From the NCBI RefSeq assembly GCF_017312365.1, contig NZ_BLJI01000017.1:1-64000 (forward strand): DNA of 64,000 nucleotides. Direction: 5' to 3'. The DNA comes from Chroococcus sp. FPU101. Lineage in GTDB: Bacteria > Cyanobacteriota > Cyanobacteriia > Cyanobacteriales > Microcystaceae. Positions 44,841 to 53,455 of the stretch are shown here, in pieces; within the stretch, counting starts at the first letter, position 1; the number at the start of each line of letters is the position of its first letter. A model generated the notes under the pieces. The model did not search any database. It saw only the letters and a list, made by a program, of their open reading frames with translations, and was not told the DNA's origin. The position numbers and the translations under genes were made by a program.

Positions 44841-47800
44841 ATGACATTTAATAATGATTCTTTGTCCAATATTTTGGAAGAAAATTTAACAGCTAGTGAT
44901 CTTTTGAGTGACAGGGCTCACGAGCATGATCATGATATCCATGACGTTCATGATTATCCGATCGATTTAAACCCTGCTACCCTTGCAGTCAGTGATTCAC
45001 CACGATCTATTATTGCACCGACTCGCTTAGTCGTCCCTGAAATTATCCCGACTAATTCCCTCAGTCAAAGTCGAATTAATGGCTTATTATCGGGTTATAG
45101 CTGGACTATACCCGCTTCCAGAGTGCTGACTTATAGCTTTTATGAATCTTCGGTTTGGAATGGGTCTTATTATGGGAGTGAAACAGGTGTCACAGAAGTT
45201 AGTGAAGCGGTTAAAACCAATGTACGAAATATTTTGAATTGGTTAGAGACAGTCATTAATATCGACTTTCAAGAAGTAACCGAAACCTCTACATCTGGCT
45301 CAGTTGGAACATTACGCTATATGTTATCCAATAATCCTGGTTATGCCTATGCCTACTATCCGACTACTCATCCACTGGGGGGAGATGTTCACTTAAGGCC
45401 AAGCTATCAAAATACATCCAGTACTAACGGATTTGAGCAACCCGCAGGTAATCATGGTTATATGTCCTTAATTCATGAAACCTTACATGGTCTTGGTCTC
45501 AAACATCCCCACGAAGGCACTGCACTACCCACTGTTGAGGATAATACAGCCAATACCGTCATGTCCTATCGCTTTACAGGAAACTCATCTGGAACAGCGA
45601 TGGCTTATGATATTGGGGCATTACAAAATTTATACGGCACAAAAGCCAAAGAAACTGGAAATACCTCCTATCAGTTTACCACTCGCATTGATCAGTTTTC
45701 CGTCAATAGCGTTTTATCGATTAACACTCCCAATTTAACCAAACAAACGATCTGGGATACAGGGGGAACTGATACCCTAGATTTTTCTAATCTTAGCTTT
45801 GAGAGTTTGGGTTATCGCTTTGATATGAACGAAGGTGGCTGGTTAACTGCAAACCGCGCCTATCGCTTCCAACAGAATATTAGTGACTATAATGTGACGG
45901 GAGGAACCATTCAAAGCACCTATTTTGATTTTGGCACATCGATCGCTTATGATGTCACGCTAGAAAATTTAGTTAACTCCAGCAGTTCAGATACTATCTA
46001 TGCTAATAATGCCGCGAATGAATTTCAAGGATATACCACAGGGCGATCGGTTGGTGCAGATGTTCTCTGGAATACAAGTAATAACGATACCTTAGATTTA
46101 TCTGCTTATAGTTTCAATGCAGTCACTCGTACTCAAAACGGCAATGATTTAGTTATTGGTTTAGGTAGCAATGGCTCAGTTACAGTAAAAAACTACTATA
46201 CTAGCCCCCAACTGAACATTCTATACAGTAATGTTCTTCTTCCTACAATTAGCCTTGGAGTATCGCCGAGTAGTGTCGCAGAAGACGGTACCAATATTCT
46301 TGTCTATACCTTTACTCGTATTGGTGATCTCAGCAGTAGTTTAAACGTTAACTTTAATGTTAGTGGTGATGCTGTATTTAATACCGACTATAGCCAAAGT
46401 GGAGCAACTTATAACAGTACCACTGGTAGCATTACCTTTAACGCTGGTGCCAGTACCACCACTCTCACCCTTAGTCCTACCGATGACACAGAAGTAGAAT
46501 ACGATGAAACCATTGGTATTACTTTAGCTTCTAATGCCAGCTATATCATTGGCACCAATAGTACAGTAATCAGTACGATTTTGAATGACGATATCGCGGT
46601 TAACCCATCTAGCATCAGTCTATCGGTTAACCAGACTGCCGTCGCCGAAAATGGTACACCTAATCTAATTTATACCTTTACCCGAACTGGTAATACAACG
46701 AATTCTCTAACCGTTAACTTTAGCGTTAATGGTACAGCAACTTGGAATACAGACTATACCGTCATTGGAAGCAGTAGTTTTAGTGCCACCGTAGGAAATC
46801 TAACTTTTGCAGCTAACTCTGCTACCGCAACGCTAACCATTGATCCTAAAGGTGATGCCCTAGTTGAAAATCCTGAAACTGTTGGAATAACTCTAACCAG
46901 TGGACTGAATTACCTTATTGCTACTCCTGCAACTGTTACAGGCACAATAACCAACGATGATGGGGATGCTTCAAACAATACCCTAATCGGTGGTAGTAGT
47001 AGCGATAACCTCAACGGTGGGGATGGAAATGATACTTTAATTGGAAATGCAGGAAATGACACCCTCAACGGTGGTACTGGAGTCGATAGCCTTAGCGGTG
47101 GTTTAGGTAATGATAGTTATTTCATCGATAATCTAGGAGACATCGTTACAGAAAATGTCAGTGAAGGTACCGATCTTCTGCAAGCCTCCATTACGGTTGA
47201 CTTAAATAGTACGACTAACATAGAAAACCTGACACTAACAGGTACAGCAAACATCAACGCTACAGGAGATGGCAACAATAACACGATTACAGGTAATGCG
47301 GGCAATAATACCCTGACAGGTAACGGCGGTAACGATCAACTTAATGGCGGTGTCGGCGTAGATAACCTGATTGGTGGCTTGGGTAATGATACTTATACTG
47401 TTGACAATATCGCTGATGTGTGCATAGAAAACGTGGGAGAAGGGATAGACACCCTTAAAACACCTTTTACCTCTAACCTGACAGGAACGAACCTCGAAAA
47501 TTTAACTTTAACGGGAACAGGAAACATCAACGGTACTGGAGATAGTAATAATAACACTCTGACTGGTAATACTAGCAACAATACCCTAACAGGTGGCAGT
47601 GGTATTGATAAACTGCTTGGAGGGAATGGAAACGATCGCTTAGTTGGAGAAAGCGGTAATGATACCCTGACAGGTGGCAGTGGTATTGATACTTTTGCCT
47701 TTGTTTCCTTGGCTGATGGAATCGATCGGATTAGCGATTTTTCAGTCGTTGACGATCTTATCGAAATATCAGCATCGGGTTTCGGTGGTGGCTTATTGGC

Positions 47801-48002
47801 TGGTACTCTTGATCCTTCTCTGTTGCGAGTCGGTGCAGGAATTACGACGGCAAATACAGCAACACAGCGATTGATTTATAACACCACAACTGGCGCGTTA
47901 TTCTTTGATGCGGATGGTAATAGTACTTTATCTACCGCTACCCAGTTCGTGACTCTTTCAGCTAATCTAGCTCTAACTTCGGCTGATTTTAGTGTTGTTT
48001 AG
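44841..48002 (+). CDS. Large secreted M10-type metalloprotease with Calx-beta and RTX calcium-binding repeats
   Basis: A 1053-residue predicted type I secretion substrate. There is no Sec signal; the first 60 residues are acidic with a His/Asp-rich stretch (HEHDHDIHDVHD). The metzincin domain (about 75-270) has HETLHGLGLKH (H212, E213, H216, H222) and Met-turn M241 in NTVMSYR. Two Calx-beta domains follow (about 468-585 and 590-705), each with VAE(D/N)GT and DTDYT-like motifs. RTX repeats (about 715-955) include GGDGNDTLIG and GGLGND units, in two blocks of a longer repeat (DNLGDIVTENV, DNIADVCIENV). The C-terminus (ISDFSVVDD, DADGNST) is typical of uncleaved type I signals. No transporter gene is adjacent. 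Confidence 0.9.
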   Translation: MTFNNDSLSNILEENLTASDLLSDRAHEHDHDIHDVHDYPIDLNPATLAVSDSPRSIIAPTRLVVPEIIPTNSLSQSRINGLLSGYSWTIPASRVLTYSFYESSVWNGSYYGSETGVTEVSEAVKTNVRNILNWLETVINIDFQEVTETSTSGSVGTLRYMLSNNPGYAYAYYPTTHPLGGDVHLRPSYQNTSSTNGFEQPAGNHGYMSLIHETLHGLGLKHPHEGTALPTVEDNTANTVMSYRFTGNSSGTAMAYDIGALQNLYGTKAKETGNTSYQFTTRIDQFSVNSVLSINTPNLTKQTIWDTGGTDTLDFSNLSFESLGYRFDMNEGGWLTANRAYRFQQNISDYNVTGGTIQSTYFDFGTSIAYDVTLENLVNSSSSDTIYANNAANEFQGYTTGRSVGADVLWNTSNNDTLDLSAYSFNAVTRTQNGNDLVIGLGSNGSVTVKNYYTSPQLNILYSNVLLPTISLGVSPSSVAEDGTNILVYTFTRIGDLSSSLNVNFNVSGDAVFNTDYSQSGATYNSTTGSITFNAGASTTTLTLSPTDDTEVEYDETIGITLASNASYIIGTNSTVISTILNDDIAVNPSSISLSVNQTAVAENGTPNLIYTFTRTGNTTNSLTVNFSVNGTATWNTDYTVIGSSSFSATVGNLTFAANSATATLTIDPKGDALVENPETVGITLTSGLNYLIATPATVTGTITNDDGDASNNTLIGGSSSDNLNGGDGNDTLIGNAGNDTLNGGTGVDSLSGGLGNDSYFIDNLGDIVTENVSEGTDLLQASITVDLNSTTNIENLTLTGTANINATGDGNNNTITGNAGNNTLTGNGGNDQLNGGVGVDNLIGGLGNDTYTVDNIADVCIENVGEGIDTLKTPFTSNLTGTNLENLTLTGTGNINGTGDSNNNTLTGNTSNNTLTGGSGIDKLLGGNGNDRLVGESGNDTLTGGSGIDTFAFVSLADGIDRISDFSVVDDLIEISASGFGGGLLAGTLDPSLLRVGAGITTANTATQRLIYNTTTGALFFDADGNSTLSTATQFVTLSANLALTSADFSVV

Positions 48003-48009
48003 AACGGTT

Positions 48010-48037
48010 GTAGAGATATGCAATGGCACGTCTCTGC
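48010..48037. repeat. Degenerate copy of the TAGAGA...ACGTCTCT palindrome
   Basis: GTAGAGATATGC and GGCACGTCTCTGC form an imperfect inverted repeat a few bases after the RTX protease stop. It matches the element at 22918-22952 in sequence and in its position just after a stop codon. Confidence 0.45.
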
Positions 48038-48186
48038 AATGTCTAATAAATGACGCAAAGTATTGAGGGTGCAATTAAGAGTACAGATTTACGCAATAGA
48101 TTAGGATTAAGCTAAGATTGACCCATCCCGAAGAAGGATGGTAAGATAATAGATTGCAGCATTTAACGAAAACTTACAGAATCGCA

Positions 48187-48456
48187 ATGGCATTAACACA
48201 GACCAAAAAACAAGAATTAATGACTCAGTTCCAATCCCATGAAACCGATACGGGATCTGCGGATTTACAAGTTGCTTTGCTTACCGAAAGAATTAACCAA
48301 TTGACCTCTCATCTACAAACGAACCCCAAAGATCACGCATCTAGACGGGGACTACTCAAAATGATTGGTCGTCGCAGAAACTTATTATCTTATATTCAAA
48401 ATAAAGACCAAGACCGTTATCAAAACCTGATTCGTACTCTTGGAATTCGTCGTTAA
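48187..48456 (+). CDS. rpsO: 30S ribosomal protein S15
   Basis: An 89-residue primary 16S rRNA-binding protein of the small-subunit platform. It starts [12 protein letters not shown]; a longer frame from 48154 is not needed. Family motifs [45 protein letters not shown] and the C-terminal LIRTLGIRR are intact. It is followed 21 bases later by pam68, an arrangement seen in other cyanobacteria. Confidence 0.98.
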   Translation: MALTQTKKQELMTQFQSHETDTGSADLQVALLTERINQLTSHLQTNPKDHASRRGLLKMIGRRRNLLSYIQNKDQDRYQNLIRTLGIRR

Positions 48457-48477
48457 TTTATCTTTACCATATTTCCT

Positions 48478-48921
48478 ATGCCCTCTGAACCGAAAAGGGA
48501 TCGCTTACCGTTTGAACCCAATCAGAAAAAAAAGAAAACCCCAAAACAACCTCCATCACCTGTCATCGCAGCTAAAAAGGAACAAGCAAGCCTAAAAGCG
48601 ATCCCAGAAGAGGTTAGTAAGCGCATGATTAAACGCATGGCTTTATTCTCAGGCATTCCTACAGCACTAGGAATGTCATCATTTTTTGTTTTTTACCTAG
48701 TGGTTAGTCATGGGATCAAAGTACCCAACTATGCTGTCTTTGCCGTCAGTCTAGGCTTATTTGGGTTAGGCGTTCTTGGCTTAAGCTACGGTATTTTTTC
48801 GACCTCATGGGATGAAAATCGACTAGGAAGTTGGTTCGGTTGGGAAGAGTGCAAAATCAACTTTGGCCGTACACTAGAAGCATGGCGGTCAGGTAAAAAA
48901 GAAGCCAAGGGCAACAGCTAA
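48478..48921 (+). CDS. pam68: PAM68-like photosystem II assembly protein (DUF3464)
   Basis: A 147-residue thylakoid-associated protein involved in early photosystem II/chlorophyll-protein assembly. A basic, Pro/Lys-rich N-terminus (about 1-50) is followed by IPEEVSKRMIKRMALFSGIPTALG, two transmembrane helices (about 55-78 and 84-105) and the conserved GIFSTSWDENRLGSWFGWEEC segment. Its presence is strong support for a cyanobacterial host. It is probably co-transcribed with rpsO. Confidence 0.93.
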   Translation: MPSEPKRDRLPFEPNQKKKKTPKQPPSPVIAAKKEQASLKAIPEEVSKRMIKRMALFSGIPTALGMSSFFVFYLVVSHGIKVPNYAVFAVSLGLFGLGVLGLSYGIFSTSWDENRLGSWFGWEECKINFGRTLEAWRSGKKEAKGNS

Positions 48922-48973
48922 AATATCTTTGAATCGCTAAATAGAACCCAATCAGTATAAGGGATCATAAGAA

Positions 48974-50032
48974 ATGATAGTCGTAATGAAAGTTGGTTCC
49001 CCAGAACCCGAAATCAGTCGCGTTAGTGCAGAGTTTCAAAGTTGGGGACTTAATCCCGAAAAAATTGTCGGTAAACATAAAGTCGTAATTGGTTTAGTCG
49101 GTGAAACAGCCGATTTAGATCCTTTACAAATCCAAGAAGTTAGCCCTTGGATTGAAACCGTACTACGAGTTGAACAACCCTTTAAACGGGCAAGTCTCGA
49201 ATATCGTCACGGTGAATATAGTGAGGTCATTGTTCCCACCCCTAACGGAGATATTTTCATCGGGAAAAATCACCCCGTTAGTATTGTCGCCGGCCCCTGT
49301 TCCGTCGAAAACGAAGAAATGATCATAGAAACCGCCAAACGAGTCAAAGCGGCTGGTGCACAGTTTCTCAGAGGTGGGGCGTATAAACCTCGCACCTCTC
49401 CTTATGCGTTTCAAGGACATGGAGAAAGTGCTTTAGGTTTATTAGCAGCAGCCAAAGAAGCGACGGGTTTAGGCATTATCACAGAAGTCATGGATGCAGC
49501 AGACCTCGATAAAATTGTTGAAGTCGCAGATGTCATTCAAGTTGGGGCGAGAAATATGCAGAATTTCTCACTCCTCAAAAAAGTCGGCGCAAAAGATAAA
49601 CCCGTATTAATTAAACGAGGAATGTCAGCAACAATCGATGAGTGGTTGATGGCGGCTGAATATATCCTAGCGGCAGGTAATCCTAATGTGATTCTATGTG
49701 AACGTGGTATCCGTACCTTTGATGGCAAATATACCCGCAATACTCTAGATTTATCGGTTTTACCCGTTTTACGCGCTCTGACTCACTTACCGATTATGAT
49801 TGATCCCAGTCATGGTACAGGTAAATCAGATTATGTCCCTGCAATGGCGATGGCATCCTTAGCGGCAGGTGCAGATTCTTTGATGATTGAAGTGCATCCC
49901 AATCCGAAAAAAGCCTTATCAGATGGGCCACAGTCCCTTACACCAGAACGTTTTGATCGACTCACCCAAGAATTAGCCATTATCGGAAAAGCGATTAATC
50001 GTTGGCCACAGCATCAAATGGCTTTAGCTTAA
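48974..50032 (+). CDS. aroF: 3-deoxy-7-phosphoheptulonate (DAHP) synthase, type I-beta with N-terminal ferredoxin-like domain
   Basis: First step of the shikimate pathway, joining phosphoenolpyruvate and erythrose 4-phosphate. Residues 1-70 form a small ferredoxin-like regulatory domain (MIVVMKVGSPEPEISRV). The barrel has VAGPCSVE, GGAYKPRTSPYAFQG, TEVMD, QVGARNMQNF, KRG, ILCERGIRTF and DPSHGTGK, covering metal and substrate sites. Length 352 matches the Thermotoga-like subtype. A terminator follows at about 50.1 kb. Confidence 0.94.
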   Translation: MIVVMKVGSPEPEISRVSAEFQSWGLNPEKIVGKHKVVIGLVGETADLDPLQIQEVSPWIETVLRVEQPFKRASLEYRHGEYSEVIVPTPNGDIFIGKNHPVSIVAGPCSVENEEMIIETAKRVKAAGAQFLRGGAYKPRTSPYAFQGHGESALGLLAAAKEATGLGIITEVMDAADLDKIVEVADVIQVGARNMQNFSLLKKVGAKDKPVLIKRGMSATIDEWLMAAEYILAAGNPNVILCERGIRTFDGKYTRNTLDLSVLPVLRALTHLPIMIDPSHGTGKSDYVPAMAMASLAAGADSLMIEVHPNPKKALSDGPQSLTPERFDRLTQELAIIGKAINRWPQHQMALA

Positions 50033-50608
50033 ACTACTCTACTCTCTTGTCCATGTCTGGAGAGGGAGAATCTCTAAAATTACTTATTACAGAGTGGTAT
50101 TGCACAAAAGCGTTAATACCACTTCTTTTTTGCTTTAATAAACGCATTAATTAAAAATTTTGGCTATAAAACTGCTGTCTTGACAATGAAGCTGAAACGA
50201 TTTCATTTTATGTTATGATAAATTATAGATAGAAGTGTAGTTTATAGACCTTAAGATAGTTTTAAAACTAGGCATCTGATCATATTACATTAATCAATGT
50301 TTTTTGTCAATTTATTGAGTAAGTTCTATAGAAATGAACAAAAGCGATTAAGATTTAATCTTTTCCTCACACACTAATTATGCTCATCCAAGAAAAGATA
50401 CATTCGTTTTTTTCAGGATTCTATATGTTTTTGACTTTCAAGCTAAATAAATATGAATAGTTAAATTAGAGTAAAAACGATGATTTAACTCTGGCTTTTA
50501 AAAGTATTAAGAATAAAAATAGAACCAGAAAAGATGAATTAATCATGATTAATCAGATTTAATTATTGAATCCATTAACATTTACTAAAAAATCTAGAGG
50601 TAAAGCAC
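50033..50608. other. Long AT-rich intergenic region (576 bases)
   Basis: Beyond the terminator at 50093-50131, about 480 bases of AT-rich DNA lie upstream of the anti-sigma-type gene. No open frame with a plausible start and no known RNA fold is recognised. It probably contains the promoter of the downstream gene, and an untranslated RNA cannot be excluded. Confidence 0.45.
50093..50131 (+). terminator. Intrinsic terminator downstream of the DAHP synthase gene
   Basis: AGTGGTATT at 50093-50101 pairs perfectly with AATACCACT at 50115-50123, followed by a T-rich run TCTTTTTT. It lies about 60 bases after the stop. Confidence 0.85.
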
Positions 50609-51082
50609 GTGATTTTCGTTTCGCTGCCTTCTCCAACCAGACGGAATTCAAGCACTGTAAGTTTTGCTTCAACTCTTTATTTATGTCCAATTTTGGATTT
50701 ATTATTATCAAAAGTTCCTCAAGAATTACAGCCCGAAATTAGGCTTGGATTACAAGAAGCGTTAATTAATGCAGCTAAACATGGAAATAAACTTGATCCG
50801 TCTAAAACTGTAGTCGTTAAGTTTATCATTACCAAAGAAAGTTATTCTTGGATTATTTCAGATGAAGGAGTGGGTTTTCATCATCCACAGCCCTCCGAAC
50901 CCAAATGTCAGTGTCAAGTCACTCATGATCGAGATCTTCCGATCGATGAATCAGAAAGTGGTCGAGGTTTGTGTATACTAAACGAAATATTTGACCAAGT
51001 TCTCTGGGATTATGAGAAAGGAACACAGGTCAAACTTTGTAAAATCATTAAAAAAGGTAAACGTCAAACCGTACAAGTCTAA
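50609..51082 (+). CDS. RsbW/SpoIIAB-type anti-sigma serine kinase domain protein
   Basis: A 157-residue GHKL ATPase. GTG 50609 follows AGAGG at 50596-50600. Motifs: GLQEALINAAKHGNK (N-box), ISDEGVGFH (G1) and ESGRGLCILNEIFD (G2). The family phosphorylates anti-sigma-factor antagonists or binds sigma factors. No antagonist gene is adjacent. The CQCQ segment in the variable loop is notable and may bind a metal. Its end overlaps the convergent next gene by four bases. Confidence 0.87.
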   Translation: MIFVSLPSPTRRNSSTVSFASTLYLCPILDLLLSKVPQELQPEIRLGLQEALINAAKHGNKLDPSKTVVVKFIITKESYSWIISDEGVGFHHPQPSEPKCQCQVTHDRDLPIDESESGRGLCILNEIFDQVLWDYEKGTQVKLCKIIKKGKRQTVQV

Positions 51083-51348
51083 TGCTTACCATGAGTCGGG
51101 CAAGGTGGCGCAGAAATTGAACGATCTAACCATCCTGTAGCCTGATGAAGATGGGTTAACGCTGCTTCGGGTTGATCTTTGAGTAAAAAAACTAAAGCCG
51201 AGCCGATTTGCTGTCCCGCTTGTGCCTTACGATTAGCTTTGAGACGATGCCAATCATTCGGAGTAATGGAAAGACGTTCCGCTAAAGCTTGAGCTAATTC
51301 GAGAGTACTATATTCAGACAGTTTGTCAGATGAAGTGGGAAGCATCAT
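51079..51348 (-). CDS. Small helical cyanobacterial protein (DUF6439-like)
   Basis: An 89-residue protein, helical throughout, with the cyanobacterial pattern LELAQALAERLSITPNDWHRLKANRKAQAGQQI, LVFLLKDQPEAALTHLHQATGWLD. The C-terminus PPCPTHGKH is short and Pro/Cys/His-rich. It resembles a conserved cyanobacterial family without known function. It ends inside the stop of the anti-sigma-type gene on the other strand. Confidence 0.7.
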   Translation of the reverse strand: MMLPTSSDKLSEYSTLELAQALAERLSITPNDWHRLKANRKAQAGQQIGSALVFLLKDQPEAALTHLHQATGWLDRSISAPPCPTHGKH

Positions 51349-51428
51349 ATAAAGTTTTAAGAAAGTTAGTAAAAATCTCCTTCCTATCTACTATATATAA
51401 TTTACATTAACCTTATAGTGATGATGGT

Positions 51429-51830
51429 ATGTCTTCAGAGATTTCTAACCTATTCGATGGCGATGACGCAGAATTTGAACAAGCAATTGTAGACATAGAA
51501 CAGTCTTTAAAGACATTAAAACAACGTTATCATCAAGTTAAACAAGATCTGCAACAACAAGCCGAGCTTAAAGGACAGTTTGAGAGTCTTGAGCAAGAAT
51601 GGCAAACTCATCAACAAAGCGAATTAGAAAAAGAATTAATCAACCTTAGAGATCAAATTCAAGAATTATCCATTGCTTTAGAAAGTGCTTTACTATCGAG
51701 TCGGGATTTTCAACGATTATTCTGGAAAGGAATTAGACAAGGATTACTCAGTGAGGTTTTTTGGCAAATCATACGGTTTGGAGGTTTGGGTATTGTTATT
51801 GGTTGGTTACTCAAATCATACTCAGGATAA
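51429..51830 (+). CDS. Coiled-coil protein with C-terminal membrane anchor
   Basis: A 133-residue protein: an acidic N-terminus, a coiled coil of about 75 residues (KTLKQRYHQVKQDLQQQAELKGQFESL, ELEKELINLRDQIQELSIALE) and a C-terminal hydrophobic segment (IIRFGGLGIVIGWLL). It lies 48 bases upstream of the ECF sigma gene on the same strand. The topology suggests a tail-anchored scaffold. Function unknown. Confidence 0.7.
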   Translation: MSSEISNLFDGDDAEFEQAIVDIEQSLKTLKQRYHQVKQDLQQQAELKGQFESLEQEWQTHQQSELEKELINLRDQIQELSIALESALLSSRDFQRLFWKGIRQGLLSEVFWQIIRFGGLGIVIGWLLKSYSG

Positions 51831-51878
51831 ATGAAATTATTGAACCATTATTGAATAACCCAAGTCTAAAAGGCTGCA

Positions 51879-52514
51879 ATGACTGGTGAGGGTGAAAAAC
51901 TCGTGATAGCTGATAACCAGACAGGAACAAGCGTGCGCGAAGCGTGCCTGGGGCATCGCACATTAATCCTACAATGTCAAAAAGGGGATTGCATCGCTTT
52001 CCAACAACTTTATCGACGTTATCAGCCACGTGTTAAAGCGACTTTGTATCAATTATGTGGTAGCGAGATGTTAGACGATTTGCTGCAAGAAGTGTTTTTT
52101 CGAGTTTGGCGAGGACTTCCGAAACTTCGTCAACCGTCTTATTTTTCCACATGGCTTTATCGCATTTGTTGGAATGTAGCCACCGATGGACGGCGACAGT
52201 TTGCTAAACGTCAGTTAGAAAGAGAACTCCCAACAACTGAACGTGAAGAAACGTCTACAGTAGATGAACAGTTCTCGCGTCCGCAAGATACACCAGATTT
52301 GATGCAATTGCATTATCAAGATCTCGTACAGCGAGCTTTAGACACACTGAGTCTAGAACATCGTGCTGTATTAGTCCTACATGACTTAGAAGATTTACCA
52401 CAAAAAGAAATTGGGCAAATCTTACAGATTCCGACGGGAACGGTTAAATCTCGTTTATATTATGCTCGGAATGCAATTCGTCAATATTTGCAGCAACAAG
52501 GAGTAATCCTATGA
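51879..52514 (+). CDS. ECF-type RNA polymerase sigma factor
   Basis: A 211-residue group 4 sigma factor. Region 2 (about 45-110) has FQQLYRRYQPRVKATLYQL, LDDLLQEVFFRVWRGL and YFSTWLYRICWNVATDGRR; region 4 (about 145-205) has LDTLSLEHRAVLVLHDLEDLPQKEIGQIL and TGTVKSRLYYARNAIR. The first 30 residues include VREACLGHR, encoded by a GCGTGCGCGAAGCGTGC repeat motif, so the true start may be later, for example GTG at 51903. It overlaps the next gene by four bases. Gene order resembles the SigH cluster of other cyanobacteria. Confidence 0.93.
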   Translation: MTGEGEKLVIADNQTGTSVREACLGHRTLILQCQKGDCIAFQQLYRRYQPRVKATLYQLCGSEMLDDLLQEVFFRVWRGLPKLRQPSYFSTWLYRICWNVATDGRRQFAKRQLERELPTTEREETSTVDEQFSRPQDTPDLMQLHYQDLVQRALDTLSLEHRAVLVLHDLEDLPQKEIGQILQIPTGTVKSRLYYARNAIRQYLQQQGVIL

Positions 52515-52906
52515 CTCGCCTTCCTCATGATGATCAACCATTAATCCAATTTTTGAAGCAAAATCGACCGATACCGCCTGCAACAACTAATTTAGTTGAA
52601 AAACAGTTAATGCAATGGGTGGTTAAGGAACGCCGTGTATCCTCTAGCAAACCGATTTTTTATAGGCTGCTAATTCCTGGGATGATTGCTACTGCTGGTT
52701 TAGTAACTTGGCACTTTTGGAAAAGTGGGCCTTCTACTCAACAAATGGCGACTCAACCAGAAGAATTAGAATCTTTTGTGATCGATAGTTGGAATGGGGC
52801 TAACGAACAGTTATCCTATGCACCAAAAGAAACTAATCTCGAAAACACTTGGTTAATGCTAGAAGAGTCTGACTCGAATTCAAAAAACAAAACAAATCAC
52901 AAATAA
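52511..52906 (+). CDS. Probable membrane-bound anti-sigma factor for the ECF sigma
   Basis: A 131-residue protein whose ATG overlaps the sigma gene stop (ATGA). The cytosolic N-terminus (about 1-52) contains the helices expected of a small anti-sigma domain, followed by one membrane span (FYRLLIPGMIATAGLVTWHFW, about 56-76) and an acidic extracytoplasmic tail. No zinc HxxxCxxC motif is present. Function is inferred from position and topology. Confidence 0.72.
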   Translation: MTRLPHDDQPLIQFLKQNRPIPPATTNLVEKQLMQWVVKERRVSSSKPIFYRLLIPGMIATAGLVTWHFWKSGPSTQQMATQPEELESFVIDSWNGANEQLSYAPKETNLENTWLMLEESDSNSKNKTNHK

Positions 52907-52921
52907 TAAGGGAAAACAATC

Positions 52922-53416
52922 ATGTTTAAGTATTTATATGCTGCTAGTCTATCATTGCTCACACTAGCTTCCATTAGTGGGCCTGTGTTTGCTGTTCCGT
53001 CTGTTTCTCCTCAATCAGAATATGCTCAAGCAGAAACTAAACCACGACCACAAAGAGATAGAAAAAATTTTTTTGAGCAACTTAATCTAACCGAAGCCCA
53101 AAAACAGCAGATTTCAACGATTCGCCAAAAATATCGTCCTAATATCGAGCAAACTGCCCAGCGACTTCGTACCACGCAACAAGATTTACAAAAGCTGATG
53201 GCGAGTTCTGCTTCTCGTGACCAAATCCTAGCTAAATATCAACAAGTCGGCAATTTACGTCAAGATATGGATCGATTGCGTTTTGAAAGTATGCTAGACA
53301 TCCGCGATGTTTTAACAACGGCTCAACGTCAAGAATTAGAACAAATGATGCAACAACGACGCTCAAAAAGGCCCGAACCTAGAAACGCTCGTCCTGAACC
53401 TCCAGCACCGCTGTAA
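52922..53416 (+). CDS. Spy/CpxP-like periplasmic LTXXQ protein
   Basis: A 164-residue exported protein: signal peptide (1-24, cleavage near VFA-VP), a helical core with two LTxxQ motifs (LTEAQKQQ and LTTAQRQE) and a Pro/Arg-rich tail. Spy/CpxP proteins act as envelope chaperones or stress sensors. It closes the sigma/anti-sigma operon 15 bases after the anti-sigma gene, so it may be part of an envelope-stress response. Sensing by this protein is inference. Confidence 0.87.
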   Translation: MFKYLYAASLSLLTLASISGPVFAVPSVSPQSEYAQAETKPRPQRDRKNFFEQLNLTEAQKQQISTIRQKYRPNIEQTAQRLRTTQQDLQKLMASSASRDQILAKYQQVGNLRQDMDRLRFESMLDIRDVLTTAQRQELEQMMQQRRSKRPEPRNARPEPPAPL

Positions 53417-53455
53417 TTGTTTTAGGCTTTCTCTAGCGGTCTAATTGCTTGAATG

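Noticed and set aside
47117-47581. Minus-strand open frames inside the RTX repeats
   Set aside because: Two similar frames arise only because the RTX coding repeats are mirrored on the other strand.
46975-47690. DNA-level repeats in the RTX region as a possible CRISPR or minisatellite
   Set aside because: The repeats are codon-phased glycine/aspartate nonapeptide units in an open frame, explained by RTX protein structure.
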